NCBI GenBank assembly: GCA_030762935.1
Contig: CM060886.1
Coordinates: 30,110,509 to 30,174,508 of the forward strand
Source of the DNA: Hymenopus coronatus
Lineage: Eukaryota; Arthropoda; Insecta; Mantodea; Hymenopodidae
Length of the DNA stretch: 64,000 bases
Direction: 5' to 3'
A program made the position numbers and the translations under genes. Under the pieces are notes generated by a model. The model had not been told where the DNA came from. It did not search any database and worked only from the letters and a program-made list of their open reading frames with translations. Positions within the stretch are counted from its first letter, which is position 1. Each line of letters begins with the position of its first letter. Positions 44,240 through 56,076 of this stretch are shown in pieces.

Positions 44240-44990
44240 TTTTAAAGGCTTTATTTATCAACTTTATGCAACGAGATGCTGAAACTGGCCACCATCATTG
44301 TCCATACATTTTGGCACCTTTTTAGAAAACTATCATCACTCGCCATAGTTCATCTTGAGAAATGCTGGCAAATTCCTGGTGAATACTTTTTTTTTAATTC
44401 TCCCAGGGTGTGTAAGTGTGTCATTGTTTTAATTACCTCAGAGATAGAAATCACAGGGGGTTGGATCAGGGGCCACATATCTCTAATAATAATTCTGTCA
44501 TGAAACACTCAATTGTTCTCAACAAAAGATTGGCTGTATGAACTGTTGCAGAGTCTTGTTGAAAAAAGGAAACATCATGCACACTGTCTGTTACTTCTTT
44601 AAAAGAAAGGGGGCAAAATTGTATTCACAAATGTATGGACATCAGCTGTTGACTCAAATAAAATTGACTTATAACTTTTTCTCTGCAATCTTTCTGCAAA
44701 TCATACTTTTACTTGGCCAGCTGACTGTGTTAGCACATATTAATCATAAATAAATACATGCTGTGCAGTAGAAAACATACTGAGCCATAATATATTTTGT
44801 GTCTAAGTATAGGACAAAATAATAAATCACTTGTAATAACTGAACTACACCCTATCACTGTTAACTCAATACTGTTCTTCCAGAGCAGACCAAACTGCTT
44901 CAGAAGCATGGCCTTGTTTACAGCAGTAGAGCTGATTCATGTGTCCACATGCCCATTGGAGAAACCTGCACAGCAATTTAGAGTTTTATG
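44240..44990 (-). pseudogene. Tc1/mariner (IS630) transposase relic
   Basis: Minus strand across frames: FFQQDSATVHTANLLLRTIE with IECFMTELLLEICGP around 44480-44580 (second catalytic Asp intact), followed by a worn third block near 44450, EFASISQDELWRVM near 44370 and RCQ-type sequence ending DNDGGQFQHLVA with a stop near 44272. The element is degraded, with a deletion around the third acidic residue. The order and the C-terminal D.GG.F..L signature match the same broad group as the relic at 1730-2710. It is in sense orientation within Vps50 intron 2. The upstream part (44600-44990) is only weakly recognisable. Confidence 0.72.
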
Positions 44991-45390
44991 ACTCATTCGG
45001 TATTAGAAAATGGAACATACCATCCATTTCTTACACATGACGAACTTTCGTTACAGTTATTTCTTATTCCTTTTTGAAACAGTGCTTCTGTTCACAACCA
45101 TACATAGCCTACTCTTCCAAACTGATCACATACTTCTGCATATTTCTCTCTGCCTCATTTCTAATAACATTATGTATAAAACTAAAGAAATTTGTCTACA
45201 TGGCTACAACTCATTTATCCATACTTCTCTGATTCTTCCACCCTCTGTCTCACTTCTTTCTATAATTTACTATTATTGCTCTCATCTAATAGCCCAAGAA
45301 TCCTATATGCTACTCTCTTCTAGCAATTTTCTGACCTACAAAGTTCTAAACCAACTCTCTCTTCCCATTACATTATCTTTCTAACTTCTG
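44991..45390. other. Vps50 intron 2; nothing recognised
   Basis: A 124-codon plus-strand open frame at 45010-45384 is rich in Ser, Leu and Tyr, as expected of pyrimidine-rich DNA. It has no domain or initiation context and is antisense to the host gene. I do not call it a gene. Confidence 0.45.
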
Positions 45391-45606
45391 GTAGTGGCCA
45401 AGCTGTGATCAAGTAGTTATACCACTTGCCTCTCACCAATCGGATCGGGTTCGATCCCAGGTGACTGCATGCAAGATTTGTGGTGGATAACGTTTTCTCT
45501 GGGTTCTCCAGTTTCCCCCAACATTGCATTTCACTGGTGTTCCATCTTCATTCCATGTGTCATTAATGCCATATACAGTAAAAGCATGCGTTAAAAACTA
45601 TCAAAA
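45391..45606 (+). repeat. tRNA-derived SINE, family S2, copy 1
   Basis: Head GTGGCCAAGCTGTGATCAAG with CTTGCCTCTCACC, a perfect B-box GGGTTCGATCCC at 45447-45458, and body ATTTGTGGTGGATAACGTTT, TCTGGGTTCTCCAGTTTCCC, CATTTCACTGGTGTTCCATC, TTCATTCCATGTGTCATTAA, ending CATGCGTTAAAAAC. It matches the copies at 50042 (+) and 56077 (-). Antisense within Vps50 intron 2. Confidence 0.85.
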
Positions 45607-46329
45607 AATAGCTTTTAATGTTTTATTATGTTACTCTTAATTTTAAACATCTGTACCAATAATTTAATATCCTCTCTACTAATATGCCTGTCCTTCCTAG
45701 TTTGTCAGTCCTACTATCCTAAGGGTAATCCTAAAATGTCTTTGCAGAATATTCTTTGATACTCGCTAAACTCTATATAAAATCTTTGTTTCTACTCCAT
45801 CATCAGCAGAGATTTATTGGTGAACTTGTTGTAGCAGCCTGTAGATGTCTCTTTGTGTGACAGATGGACTTGAAATGACAATATTTGTTTACGGTATATC
45901 AAAATGTATGATACTTTTGGTTTTCATATTAAATCATTAAATTTCATTAAGTCAATTAAATCAATAAAATTCTATTAAATTAAATCAATAGAAAGTTGAA
46001 GATACCACAAAAATATTTGCTTGATAACTGTTTTTACCATAGAAGAGCACTTAGCTCACTAATACTGAAGTATTAATCTAATTAAGAATCCATGTCAATA
46101 CATAATGTGAATATTACTTTTTATCTCAAACTTGTATATTGCTATTGTCCTTTTATGATTTATTATGAAGATCTATTTCACAAGCAGCTTGTATATTAAA
46201 ATTGTTAATTTGCATTAATTAGCTTTGTAGCTGCATAATTTTATTTTTAATACTTACAATATCATAGTGAGGTGTCCTATGTCATAGTGTAAATAATACT
46301 CTGATTAATTTTAAAGGATAAATAGCCCT
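45607..46329. other. Vps50 intron 2; nothing recognised
   Basis: AT-rich, with a run of ATTAAAT-type simple sequence near 45945-45985. Confidence 0.5.
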
Positions 46330-46900
46330 ATTCTGTAATAAATTTTTCCCAAACTGTTAATTCAATTGGATTTTGGGCTGATGTTTAGTAGTTTTCTTTC
46401 ATTTTGAAAATCATGGTTTTGAGTCCAAAAACCGTATGCTGACTTATATGCATGCTTGCGTTACATTCCTCATGTGTCCTCTGGGGCATTACACAACGTT
46501 CCTTTTTGTTTTTCCTATACATAGTTTTTCCAGTACCTGCAGCTGATTTCATAAACAACTCATTGTTTTGTGGAGGGGATTTAGTCTTCTGTAATTTTAC
46601 AAAGGCTTTTTAACTAGTTTACTGAGACTATCATAGGTTCCAGTTTTTGGAATTTTTGGTGTGCTAGAGGGTTGTTAAGTTAATTTTTAAAATGATTTTA
46701 GTTTTACCATTTCCTGAGTCTGATTAATGTTATTTTCTGCTGTTTCAGAGCACTGATTTTCTTCTTTAACCAGGCGTTCCATTTGGTATTTTTCTTATAC
46801 AATCTCTAGATCTGTTCTAGAACTCACAGGAAAGTCTGAAACATGTTTGAAGAACATCTTTTTTTTAAATCATGAAGCAAAAATATGATCTCAGATTTTA
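46330..46900 (-). pseudogene. Possible Penelope-like element fragment with GIY-YIG-like motif
   Basis: The minus strand near 46560-46500 reads VYEISCRYWKNYV then EKQKGTL, resembling the VY.I.C.C...Y.G.TKR.L start of the GIY-YIG nuclease at the end of Penelope-like elements. Downstream, FWTQNHDFQNERKLLNISPK resembles the NH.F....ILN block. Upstream (46900-46600) a charged stretch MERLVKEENQCSETAENNIN is open in pieces. Stops interrupt, and the second Tyr-Ile-Gly is not intact. The assignment is inference. Confidence 0.4.
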
Positions 46901-47738
46901 TTTATTCTCAATAATTTGATTTAACTACTGCTTAATTGAATTCCTTCGTTTTGATTATCAACATAGATGTATACTATAAACGTATTCCAACTGCTTTAAA
47001 GGCTATTAAGTTTTCTTTTTACCCCTATAAGTAGCTTTATTTCTGATGTAAAGTAAGTTAAAGCTATGAAAACATGAATTTCATGTTAGTATATTTGTGA
47101 CCATCTACCTAGGGTTATTTATCTCTATTTCTAAACACATGGAGTCTGATGCCAAAGAACTATTAATGATCCTATTCCTAGCGCCACGACTGCTACTATT
47201 TTATTAAAGCCATCACCATTGCTCTTTGGTATTTGAGGATGGACGTCAAAACTTTCTGCATAATTAAATGCTGTAACCTTCTTGGTCCATGTCAAATAAA
47301 GTAACATCACTAAGGAAGGAAATATTAAGCAAATAGACAGAGGTGTAGAGCTTTGATTACAAGAAGTACAAGCCTAGAATGCCTAAAGAAGGATGCAGAA
47401 ATAAAATTTGGAGTAACAATGTTGTACTCAGCTGATGCCTTCTGAAGTTCAACACTGAGAAAGCTATAAGAATCTAACAAAGTTGAAATGTTTTAGAAAT
47501 ACTCATCGTGGTCAAAGCAGCAAAAAAATGCGATACAATAATGCAAAATAAATGTATTTTGTTTTATTTTCTTTGATGCTTATTTGCATACTGAAAATAA
47601 GACTGGACTCCTGCAGCAGCTAATATTAGGCATTTAAAAGCTGAGACAAACTTTATTATCCACTGTGGGGTATCTTAGAAGCCACAGTGTTATCCTCAAG
47701 ACTTGAAATAACCCACCCCACCCACTGAGTAGACACTT
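46901..47738. other. Vps50 intron 2; nothing recognised
   Basis: No motif or shared repeat seen. Confidence 0.5.
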
Positions 47739-48530
47739 TTTATTTTCTCTACATGTACTATGTACATAGTGTATAAAGAAGGTATTGTAATGCACCCAAA
47801 AATTTGATACCACGATTTCACCAGAAATATATGTTTTGGGTCCCCCTGAATAAAAAAAAAGCATTTTTAGAAACAGTTCCTTGTGTGTGTCTGTGGACAG
47901 CATAGCTCACAAACGAAAAGACTGTTGAATACCAAACTTGGTATTTAAATTTGGTATCTTCCAAGGATGCAACACAAACATTTTAAAGAAAATTCCCCCA
48001 CCCCCAACTACCCTTTACATGGAACCTTTTTCGAAAATGTTGATTGTTTTAAAAATGGCTCTAACAATTTTGATTAAAATATTGTATATTAAAGATACTT
48101 TCCTGACAAATAAAATGTATATCTTGAATTTTCTGGGAATAGCCTCTGAAGACTACACTATTCTGGATGAATTTTGCATAACTGCTAAACCATAGGAGAG
48201 AGACAAAAACTTACCATACAAAAAATGTAAAGCACATGAAAACATACAATTTATGTTACATACATTTTTTTCATGCAGTTGATCGTTTTTGAGATATTCC
48301 TTGTTTTTGATTTCAGCCTTGAAAAACTTATACTTTTCTCACACGGGAAATCAAAGGAACTTCAGTCACATTTCAACCAGCATTTGACTATCACTTTGCA
48401 AGAAAGCAAATAATAAGACTATTTCTGCTAATTTTTTCTCAATTGCATGAAGTAAATATTAGCATAAGCTTTTTAACAATAGTTTGTTGCAGAGATGTAG
48501 AGAAATTCATGTGAATGGAACACACAAAAT
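47739..48530 (-). repeat. Interspersed repeat family R, copy E
   Basis: A minus-strand copy of about 790 bp. The plus-strand left end has the hairpin TTTCTCTACATGTACTATGT then ACATAGTGTATAAAGAAGG; the right end is ATTCATGTGAATGGAACACA. Internal landmarks CCCCCAACTACCCTTTACAT, CTTGAATTTTCTGGGAATAG and TTTGAGATATTCCTTG are kept. Confidence 0.84.
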
Positions 48531-50041
48531 TTTTTAAATACCAAAACTTATGAAAATATTCATGGTGGGGAAGAAAAGTATACCATTTTGCTACTGCCAT
48601 TGTCCTACTTACACAGAGCAACCCCTGCATATAAAAACATTTTGGTTACAAAAAATAAATACAATAAATAAATACTTGTTTAAGCATTTATCCAAAACTC
48701 CTCAAAGCTCCAAAAAAGATTCCTAAAGTTTTAAAAAAAAAAACAATTTTTAGATATGTACAGCAAAAGATAAATTATAACCACATCCACCATCCATTTT
48801 TCCACCCCTTTAAACCTTTGCCTTCAACTCTCTACACCAGCTTGTTCATGACTGCACTCACATAATTGTTCCTATAAATCAGTAAATCCACAGCATAGAT
48901 TTGATTTTTTTTTGTGTGTGGGGGGGGTGGCAGCAAGAGCATTCAATATCATTTTGATATTTATTCCATCAATCCCACAATGTTCCATGTTCTCCTGCAG
49001 ATTAGCAATGCACATTTTCACTGAGGTATTGTGTATTTTCATCATCGAAACTCTGCACCACTCAAGTGGTTATAAAATGACAAAACCATGAGTTTAATGT
49101 CATATATGACAAAATCACTCTTTTGATTACACCAGATGGTTCATTACATCACTGACATAAACTCACTTCCCAAACTCTGTCATTAGTACCTACTGCTATA
49201 TATACCTTACAGTAAAACTATCATTAGAGATAATGTATTGCAAGTAACAATTGCCTGGAAAATACCTCTCACAAGTTGACCATGACTGTACTAAAAGATT
49301 GACAGATCACTATGCCAAATAGTATTAATTATGACAAAAAAGTACTACCCTTCCTGCAAACAGGTAATGCAACTAAAGTCCACCACAAAAGTATATTAAG
49401 CAGCTCTTAAATCTGTATTATTACATATACTGATCTAACTAAGGGGATCAGCGAAAATTCAGCAATAATGATCAGAACTTAAAATTTATTACAATCTCCA
49501 ATTCTTTAGCAATATTTTTGTGTAAATATCTTTATCAACTAAAAATGATACAGTTATACTACAATTCAACTAATCCTGAGTGAAGTAAGTACTTATGCAT
49601 TTGAGACTTCTGATACTTCTCACATTTTTTCCAACATTTCTAGAAGCATGTTTGAAATGTTGCTGCATGTATGTTGGAGTTCTAAATTATGTCTTTTGAA
49701 TAAAAATGTTTACAATTTAATAAACAATTTTTTAGTAAAATTTGAGGCCACATGTTTAGGAATATATAAATTTCCCGTATGATATTCTCTGTGTTAAGAT
49801 ATTTCTCCACATTTAAAATACGTCTTACCATATAATTAGCAAGTTATGAGAATGATATTTCACGAACACTTTTCCCAATATGTGCTAATTAAAACTTGCT
49901 ATGCATTTATTTATACAAGACAAAATCACTATGCCACTAAAACAACCACCTCCTGTTGCTTACCTCATACTCTTTTTAAACCCAATAAATGCTGATATTT
50001 GTTATTTTGATCTAGTTCACACACACACACACACACAAATG
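48531..50041. other. Vps50 intron 2; nothing recognised
   Basis: About 1.5 kb, AT-rich, with a G-run near 48919-48928 and a (AC)n tract at about 50019-50036. The minus-strand open frame at 49965-50198 overlaps the SINE and the CA tract and is not a gene. Confidence 0.45.
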
Positions 50042-50287
50042 CACCAGCTGCAGCGTGACTGAATGGTAGGACCACTCGCCTCTCACCAAGGCAGCCTGGG
50101 TTCCATTCCAGGCAAGCACATGTGGGATTTGTAGGAGACAAAATGCAGGGGTGGATTTTCTTGGGTTCCTCCGCCACTGCATTCCACCAGTGCTCCACTT
50201 CATTCTATGTATCATCAGTGTCATCGCTTACGGTGCCTTATGTAGTAAAAGTGGATGTTAAACACTATTTAAAAAAAAAAAAAAAAA
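50042..50287 (+). repeat. tRNA-derived SINE, family S2, copy 2, with poly(A) tail
   Basis: Head GCAGCGTGACTGAATGGTAG then ACTCGCCTCTCACC, a B-box-like GGGTTCCATTCC, and body ATTTGTAGGAGACAAAATGC, TTCTTGGGTTCCTCCGCCAC, CATTCCACCAGTGCTCCACT, TCATTCTATGTATCATCAGT, GTAGTAAAAGTGGATGTTAA, ending in a 17-A tract at 50271-50287. The A tail supports LINE-mediated insertion. Confidence 0.87.
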
Positions 50288-50830
50288 CAGATACACACAC
50301 TCTAACTCAAGCCTAAGCTCGCCGAAATTTTGAAACCTGAGGACACAGCAAATCGCTATGGCATGATGGCTTCCAGTTGCCTCATAGTCATTTTCAACCA
50401 AATAAGCTGATATAACTGTTATTTAAAGCACACATTAACACGCTCTCAAAACCTAAACTTGCCAAAATATCAAAACTAGAGGATCCTGTCACTCACCTCA
50501 TAACCCCTTTAAACCAAATAGGTAGAAAAGCTGTTACTTCTGCTGCTAATACTGAATTAATTAATGCTAAAGTAATGCTGAAATTCTGAACATCACCCAA
50601 CATTCCCACATTATCACAATTATTTTTCTAATACTTTCATAAATAAATAGTTCATTTCAGGCATGAAATTAGGGTGTACACATAAAACAGTTGAGGGCCT
50701 ATGGTGCCACCTAAAAAATTTTTTGTGGCACTGCTACAGAGGGACAGAGCTATTGGCAGAGTATTTAAATGAGTTCCTGTAGCGCCAGCATTTAAAAAGA
50801 AGGCCAGTCGCTGAAGCTTATGTCATCCGG
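50288..50830. other. Vps50 intron 2; nothing recognised
   Basis: A loosely repeated theme, AGCCTAAGCTCGCCGAAAT (50310) and AACCTAAACTTGCCAAAATA (50450), about 140 bp apart, may be a two-unit degenerate duplication. Otherwise unrecognised. Confidence 0.4.
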
Positions 50831-51290
50831 TAAAGCTATATGATGGTTCCACCACACTTATGGACATGCATGCAGCACGCACACACACACACACACAAAT
50901 GGTCTTGAGACTTTTACTGGTGATCCATACTTGAAAGTGTTGAAAACATTAAGTTGTTCAGATGTGAAAGTTGTCAGATTGCTGAAATTTTGACTTCTTC
51001 TTGGGATCATTGGGATTTTAGCTTCACAGATCCCTCGGCTACACCCTGTCGTTGTTCCGCAGTAGCGGCCAAAGGTCGCAACTGCTACACTCAACTTATA
51101 AAAAATATCTCTTGGCTACGCTTTGCGGCTTAGAGCCCTCCATGTTGGGCTACGCTTTGCAGCTTAGGTACCCACATGTTTATCACAGACCAGTAAGTAT
51201 CTACAATGTGGCTCTAATGATGAAATAACAAAGTGCCCACGTATACAAGTAATGCCAAGTGGTGGAACTATCATATACTAATAATAAACC
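50831..51290 (+). repeat. Interspersed repeat family Q, copy 1
   Basis: After a (CA)n tract: CCATACTTGAAAGTGTTGAA, TTCAGATGTGAAAGTTGTCA, GGGATTTTAGCTTCACAGAT, CCCTCGGCTACACCCTGTCG, CTTGGCTACGCTTTGCGGCT, TATCACAGACCAGTAAGTAT, GTAATGCCAAGTGGTGGAAC. The same order occurs at 59985-60350. Unidentified and non-coding. The TCCCTCGGCTAC..TGTCGT..TCCGC segment is unusually GC-rich for this region. Confidence 0.78.
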
Positions 51291-52135
51291 AACAAAACTG
51301 GTAATATTCAAAATTACAAAATATCAATGGAGTGCAAACATTCTTGAGTATCACGATTCAATCACCCTGGAAACAATTTGGAGGTTAGAACCAACCAAGA
51401 CTGTAACATAAGCATTCATATACACACATGTAATAAAACTTGGTAATAAATGTGTTGCACCATTCTGATTGTGAGCTTTTCAACTGGAAAATATGCCAAA
51501 GGACTCTAATTGCATTTTAATGTCATTAACCCATTTTTCTAGCGATCAGGTTGTTTAAGTCTTGTGTGCATGCACAAAGGTGATTGTCATTGTAAAATAG
51601 GTAATGAAACCTGATAGATTGGCACCTGTATAATTGGGGTTTAGCTTCACAAATTCAGTAAACCTACTGCATTAAGACCTAACAGAGTTTATGCCTGCTG
51701 CATTCACATGCTTTGCCAAACCCCCTGGAAATTACTAAAAAATAACTACACACAAATCAGTTTATTACACACCCTAACCTAGACCTAACAGAGAACACTT
51801 GCTTTACTCAAATGATTTGGTGAACCTCATTGGCAGTTTTGCAGTTGCAAATAGCATGGCCAACAAAAACACCAAAGCAAATTAAAAGCAATGCCTTAAT
51901 GAACCATAGATTGAAACCAGACATAAGAAATTCTTAAATATTTGTAGTACCACACTATGGTGAGTAAAAGAGTAGAGCTAATACATTGATAGGGTGCTGC
52001 ACGAGTTATTAGTTATAAAAATGTTTAGCTTTAGTTATCCTCTTATCTTTTCCGTGATAGTTATCTAAAAGCAATGCAAGCCAACTGTTTCTAAATGATA
52101 AACAAGGTGACAGCACCTGCCATTATATAACTCAC
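51291..52135. other. Vps50 intron 2, 5-prime end; nothing recognised
   Basis: No transposon recognised. Contains the exon 2 donor GTGAGT at 52135-52130 (minus strand). Confidence 0.5.
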
Positions 52136-52345
52136 CTTCAACTCATGTCTGCATGGATCAAATCCTTCACTTTTAAAATATTCTAGTTCAATTGCTTCTA
52201 AGATATCCTGATCAGCCAAACGATCTCCTGAAAAATCTGAGCATCCTTGCTTAATTTGATTTCCAGAGCAATGTTTCTGTTCCAATTCAGCCACTTTCCA
52301 AGATTCCTCCCTTTGTGGTGCTGAGGATCCTTTAGGATAGACACC
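52136..52345 (-). CDS. Vps50: Vps50 (syndetin) coding exon 2
   Basis: A 70-codon exon, phase 0 at both ends, with acceptor CGTATCTCAG before 52345 and donor GTGAGT after 52136. It encodes GVYPKGSSAPQREESWKVAE, a variable linker, then DQDILEAIELEYFKSEGFDP and CRHELK. The ILEAIELEYF...FD...HELK segment corresponds to the conserved LI.SIE..YF...FD...YEL segment of animal Vps50, where the N-terminal tethering domain begins. The first 40 residues are a low-conservation leader, as in other animals. Exon 1 lies only 72 bp upstream. Confidence 0.95.
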
Positions 52346-52417
52346 CTGAGATACGATCATAACGAGTTATTTTCCTCGAATTTATACACTTAATTTCAAC
52401 ATTAATTTGATACTTAC

Positions 52418-52462
52418 CTGCTTATTAATAAACCCCAAAAGTCTTTGCTTCAAATCATCCAT
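52418..52462 (-). CDS. Vps50: Vps50 (syndetin) coding exon 1, start codon
   Basis: 15 codons, MDDLKQRLLGFINKQ, with donor GTAAGT after 52418. The Met at 52462 is chosen because the peptide matches the short amphipathic N-terminus of animal Vps50 (M..(L)K..(L)...KQG) and because translation upstream meets stops in this frame (TAA nine bases before the ATG on the minus strand). The context ATAAGAATGG has A at -3 and G at +4, a good eukaryotic start. The 72-bp intron 1 separates it from exon 2. Confidence 0.9.
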
Positions 52463-52900
52463 TCTTATTAACCTTATCTGTGTTTAAAAAATGATAACAT
52501 TTCAGTCTATAAAAAGAACTGTCATTCTTTGGGGACGTTTAACCTTACAATCTTAACATGCTTTGTTTTCCTGCGCAATTGTACCCTCAACCATTAAGTG
52601 TGTGTTTCTGCTTTCAGCTGTCAAAATTAACACCATAGAACAACACCTCTATCTAACGCAATCGGCACCGAGCCCTAAATAACAACAGCCATAGAGTAGC
52701 AAAATATCGATTACAGCGGCCAAATGTCAATCCGGAGGTACACAGCTGCATAGTTGAAACAGTGGCCACTAATAGCGCTAAAAACAACCTCACTCCACTG
52801 TTGTAAGGTTGAAACGTAGAAGAGTAAGGATGAAATTGGAAGAAAAGTGTTGTGAAATTCAATTTTTGGATATTTAAATTAATAATCATCATTCTATACT
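52463..52900 (-). promoter_or_regulatory. Vps50: Probable 5-prime UTR and promoter region of Vps50
   Basis: Sequence immediately upstream of the Vps50 start codon. Between 52640 and 52810 it is visibly richer in G+C than its surroundings, and it contains TAATCGATAT (minus strand near 52707), resembling the DRE/BEAF ATCGAT core of insect housekeeping promoters. No TATA box at a defined distance could be fixed. The transcription start is not known. The 79-codon ORF here is not supported as a gene. Confidence 0.4.
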
Positions 52901-53632
52901 AATTTTAGTAAACAAACGTTATTATTTGTATGGCTGAATGCGTTATACGATAGTTTAAAAATCTCATTTCAATATTCCCAAATATTGTCACAATAAAGTA
53001 TCTAATAACATTGTAGCCAACAACTTCTGTGCATATTTACAAACACTTTAAAAGTGATGCACTTTCAGTAAATATAAGGATACTTATTTTATGAAAAGAT
53101 GAAAATATAGCGTTAAAGTATGTAGATTATTAAAAGTATTCTCCATTGCAATAATCTAGGAATTTTTCAGCATTTAAAATGTTTTTATGACAATTTCACG
53201 TTACAGAAGTGAAATGATCCAAATAGCTTTCCCATACAAACTGATTAAAACTTCTATTGCAGTAAATCTCATGCATTTTATAAATCTTGTCATAATGTCT
53301 AATAATAGATTTTATTCGCTTTTAATGAGAAATATAAATCTAAAATTATGTTTAACAGGGTCAAAATTGTATCGAAAGTAGACTGCTTTAACAAGCTAAA
53401 ATTGGTGCATTTGTGAAACCTAGAAATAACTACGATTAATTTTAAATGGTGATACAATAATCCATAGTTAATATGTGCGATATATCCTACATTTCATACA
53501 TATTTATTATCATATATTTTACTTATTTGAAAATATCTCCACGGACGCAGTTATTCTTTAAAACTTAATATTTTATAGCCTAACTCCACTATACACTATA
53601 ACTAAATTGCAGGGATGAATCTATAATCAACC
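52901..53632. other. Intergenic, nothing recognised
   Basis: AT-rich, short random open frames only. Confidence 0.5.
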
Positions 53633-53645
53633 TACAAGTTTGGGA

Positions 53646-53926
53646 GTAATGGTTACCATGCTAACTTCATATACCCAAGGTTGCTAGTTCAAAACCGGTG
53701 GAGGACAATGGACTTTTTCGGGTGTAAAAATTCTTAGCATGGCTTCCTTCGGAAGGGAAGTAAAGCTGTGGGTCCCGTGTCATAGATTTACGGCACGTAA
53801 AAGAACCTTAAGCCTGATAAGAGGGGCCTCTGAGCAAAATTAAGCGATCTTTCACGCTCAATATAGAATGGGACGCTGAGAACCAAAGCAGTTAAAGAGC
53901 GTCCATAAATAACAGGCCATTTCATT
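53646..53926 (+). repeat. tRNA-derived SINE, family S1, copy 2, with 13-bp target-site duplication
   Basis: Flanked by perfect direct repeats TACAAGTTTGGGA at 53633-53645 and 53927-53939. The head has TAATGGTTACCATGC (A-box region) and AGTTCAAAACC (B-box). The body follows the S1 order: GGAGGACAATGGACTTTTTC, CATGGCTTCCTTCGGAAGGG, GTGGGTCCCGTGTCATAGAT, TTACGGCACGTAAAAGAACC, GGGGCCTCTGAGCAAAATTA, GCGATCTTTCACGCTCAATA, CATAAATAACAGGCCATTTC. This is the best-bounded SINE in the window. The direct repeats define its size as 281 bp. Confidence 0.93.
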
Positions 53927-53939
53927 TACAAGTTTGGGA

Positions 53940-54559
53940 CAAAAATAACTGTGAATGACAATTCACTTTCCCTCGAATATATACACAATATGAATATGAA
54001 AACACTGAATGTTAGGACAGTATTAAAATATCAGTAGTGTATCCATTAATGAAGCCTATTAAGGGCAAAAAGGTCTACGTTATCCAAAATATCAATATTT
54101 TTTATTTTACTAAAAAAAATGCACTTAATGAATTCAATGGTAAATTAATCCAAAGGAGTACATTAAATGTCAGGGATTTCGTTACTTTAGTAAATCCTAT
54201 TTTTCAATGTATAAGAGAAGGATAAGACGATAACGAAATCGTTTTAAAAACTGCAGCCATATAAAAGTAATTACACCAAATTATAACTTATGAAGTTTCG
54301 TAGGACATATTTTTTAAAAATAAAGAAACTATCGAGCCCTCCAGGAAAAACAAATTCTTTCAATTAGCGAGCAATTTGATCCTACTTTTTCATAAATAGA
54401 TCGGAATATTAAATTTATTTGTATCTACGTAATCAGCTGTTGTAGACGTTGGATAATATATTTCATCTTTTCAAGTTTCAAACTTCATACACATACAGTT
54501 ACTTTCCTGGAGCTGTTGAATTTGGTATCATATACAGTACATGTAAAGTTAACACCCAG

Positions 54560-54560
<1 letters not shown>
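53940..54560. other. Intergenic, nothing recognised
   Basis: AT-rich. Short open frames without motifs. Confidence 0.5.
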
Positions 54561-54599
<39 letters not shown>

Positions 54600-54623
54600 A
54601 CACACATACACACATACATACAC
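54561..54623. repeat. (CA)n microsatellite with CATA interruptions
   Basis: About 30 dinucleotide units. It produces spurious Thr-His open frames in this area. Confidence 0.97.
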
Positions 54624-54949
54624 CTTTCCCTCTATTTGTACTCTATCAACTTAATCTGTTTGCTCGTTTACAAGTTACAACCTTCTCAGTTTTATTAATA
54701 AGGATCCTCCCCCCGCCATCACGCCTCTTCATTTCTCACTTGCCTTCCCTGTATAATTGCCTAGTTGTTTCAGATATTCGTTTTTATTGGTTCCAAACAA
54801 TTTTAAGCACAATATCTCTGGCGGCAACTTTTCCATGTTTTTTTTTTTTTGTCACAATGTATTTTTCTGTTCTTCATATTCCTATACAATATTAAAGTAT
54901 TCTTGTCCCTTACGCTACCATTTATTTACTTTTTCTCTATATCATCTAT
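54624..54949. other. Nothing recognised; probable LINE 3-prime UTR
   Basis: Pyrimidine-rich on the plus strand, lying just beyond the C-terminus of the minus-strand LINE. Confidence 0.4.
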
Positions 54950-56076
54950 TCTAACTTTCACTTTATTCCATAATATTTGTCCCTCTATGGTCCCTTGATT
55001 GGCTAGCTCACCAAATCCAAATTCTCTTACACTTTCCTTACAAATTTATTTCCAATTTTGTGGTTTCTTGTGCCCTAAAACAAAATTGGCAATATTTCCT
55101 TCCTCTAGTGTTTGAATCCTATTCCAATAATTCACTAGTCGTTTCACTGCTGATCCCTTCCTCCCAGCTCTTCCCAATTTAAATAATGCTATCCCATTCG
55201 GACATATTCTTAATAATCCTAATACAATTTTGCAAACGAAATGATCAATTTGATCAATACATTCCCAATTATTTCAGCCCCCAAATCTCTATTCCGTGCA
55301 TCATTCTTATTCCCATTTATTCCTTCATATTATATTCTCTCTAGCTAGTTTACTCTCATATTTCGTATTTTCTTTAAGCATTTTCTTATGCTATTAATAG
55401 CGAATTTCTCCCTACCTACCGCATTTTCCCCGTACTCTGTCTATCTTCCATCATTATTTAATGTAACTCCTAAGTAACCAAACTGGTTTACAACTTCGAA
55501 ATCACTCCCCTCTAACCGCCATCTCTCTTTTCTGAGTTTCCCGTTTATCCTTATAAACCATAATTTTTATTTACTTTTATTTATTTTTAAACCCCATTTT
55601 CCAGTATTTTTCTGTTGCTTCTATTGCTTTCTTTAAACCTCCACCTGTGGTTGTTGCTGCTACTTAATCATCCACAAAGAGCAAACCCGGAATATCTGTA
55701 TTTTTCATTGCTGGGCATTGTGAATTTTCATTTGCTATTTCTTTGAATATCTCATCAATAAATAAATAAATAAATTAGATAAAATGAGACTTAATTTACG
55801 ACCCTGTCTAACAACAATTGTATTTGGCACACAATCTGTTACTTTTTTTTATTGGCAATCCTAACGCAGGCTTTATTATCTGAATACAACCTCTCTAATA
55901 GTGTACAAAATTTGTCGCTTACTTCCTTTGTTCTCAACTTATACCACAGTGCATCCCTTTGGTATCAAATGCCTTTTTATATCTACGAAAAATAAATATA
56001 TCTTACCTCTTTTCTTACTTAGATACTTATCTATTATTGTTCTTATTATAAAAAACTTTCCACTGTCGACTTTCAT

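Noticed and set aside
45010..45384. 124-codon plus-strand ORF
   Set aside because: Composition reflects pyrimidine-rich DNA (Ser, Leu, Tyr, Ile). There is no motif, and it lies antisense in a host intron.
54449..54895. 148-codon plus-strand ORF, the longest untyped frame in this area
   Set aside because: Its length comes from the (CA)n microsatellite translated as Thr-His repeats. The rest has no recognisable features.
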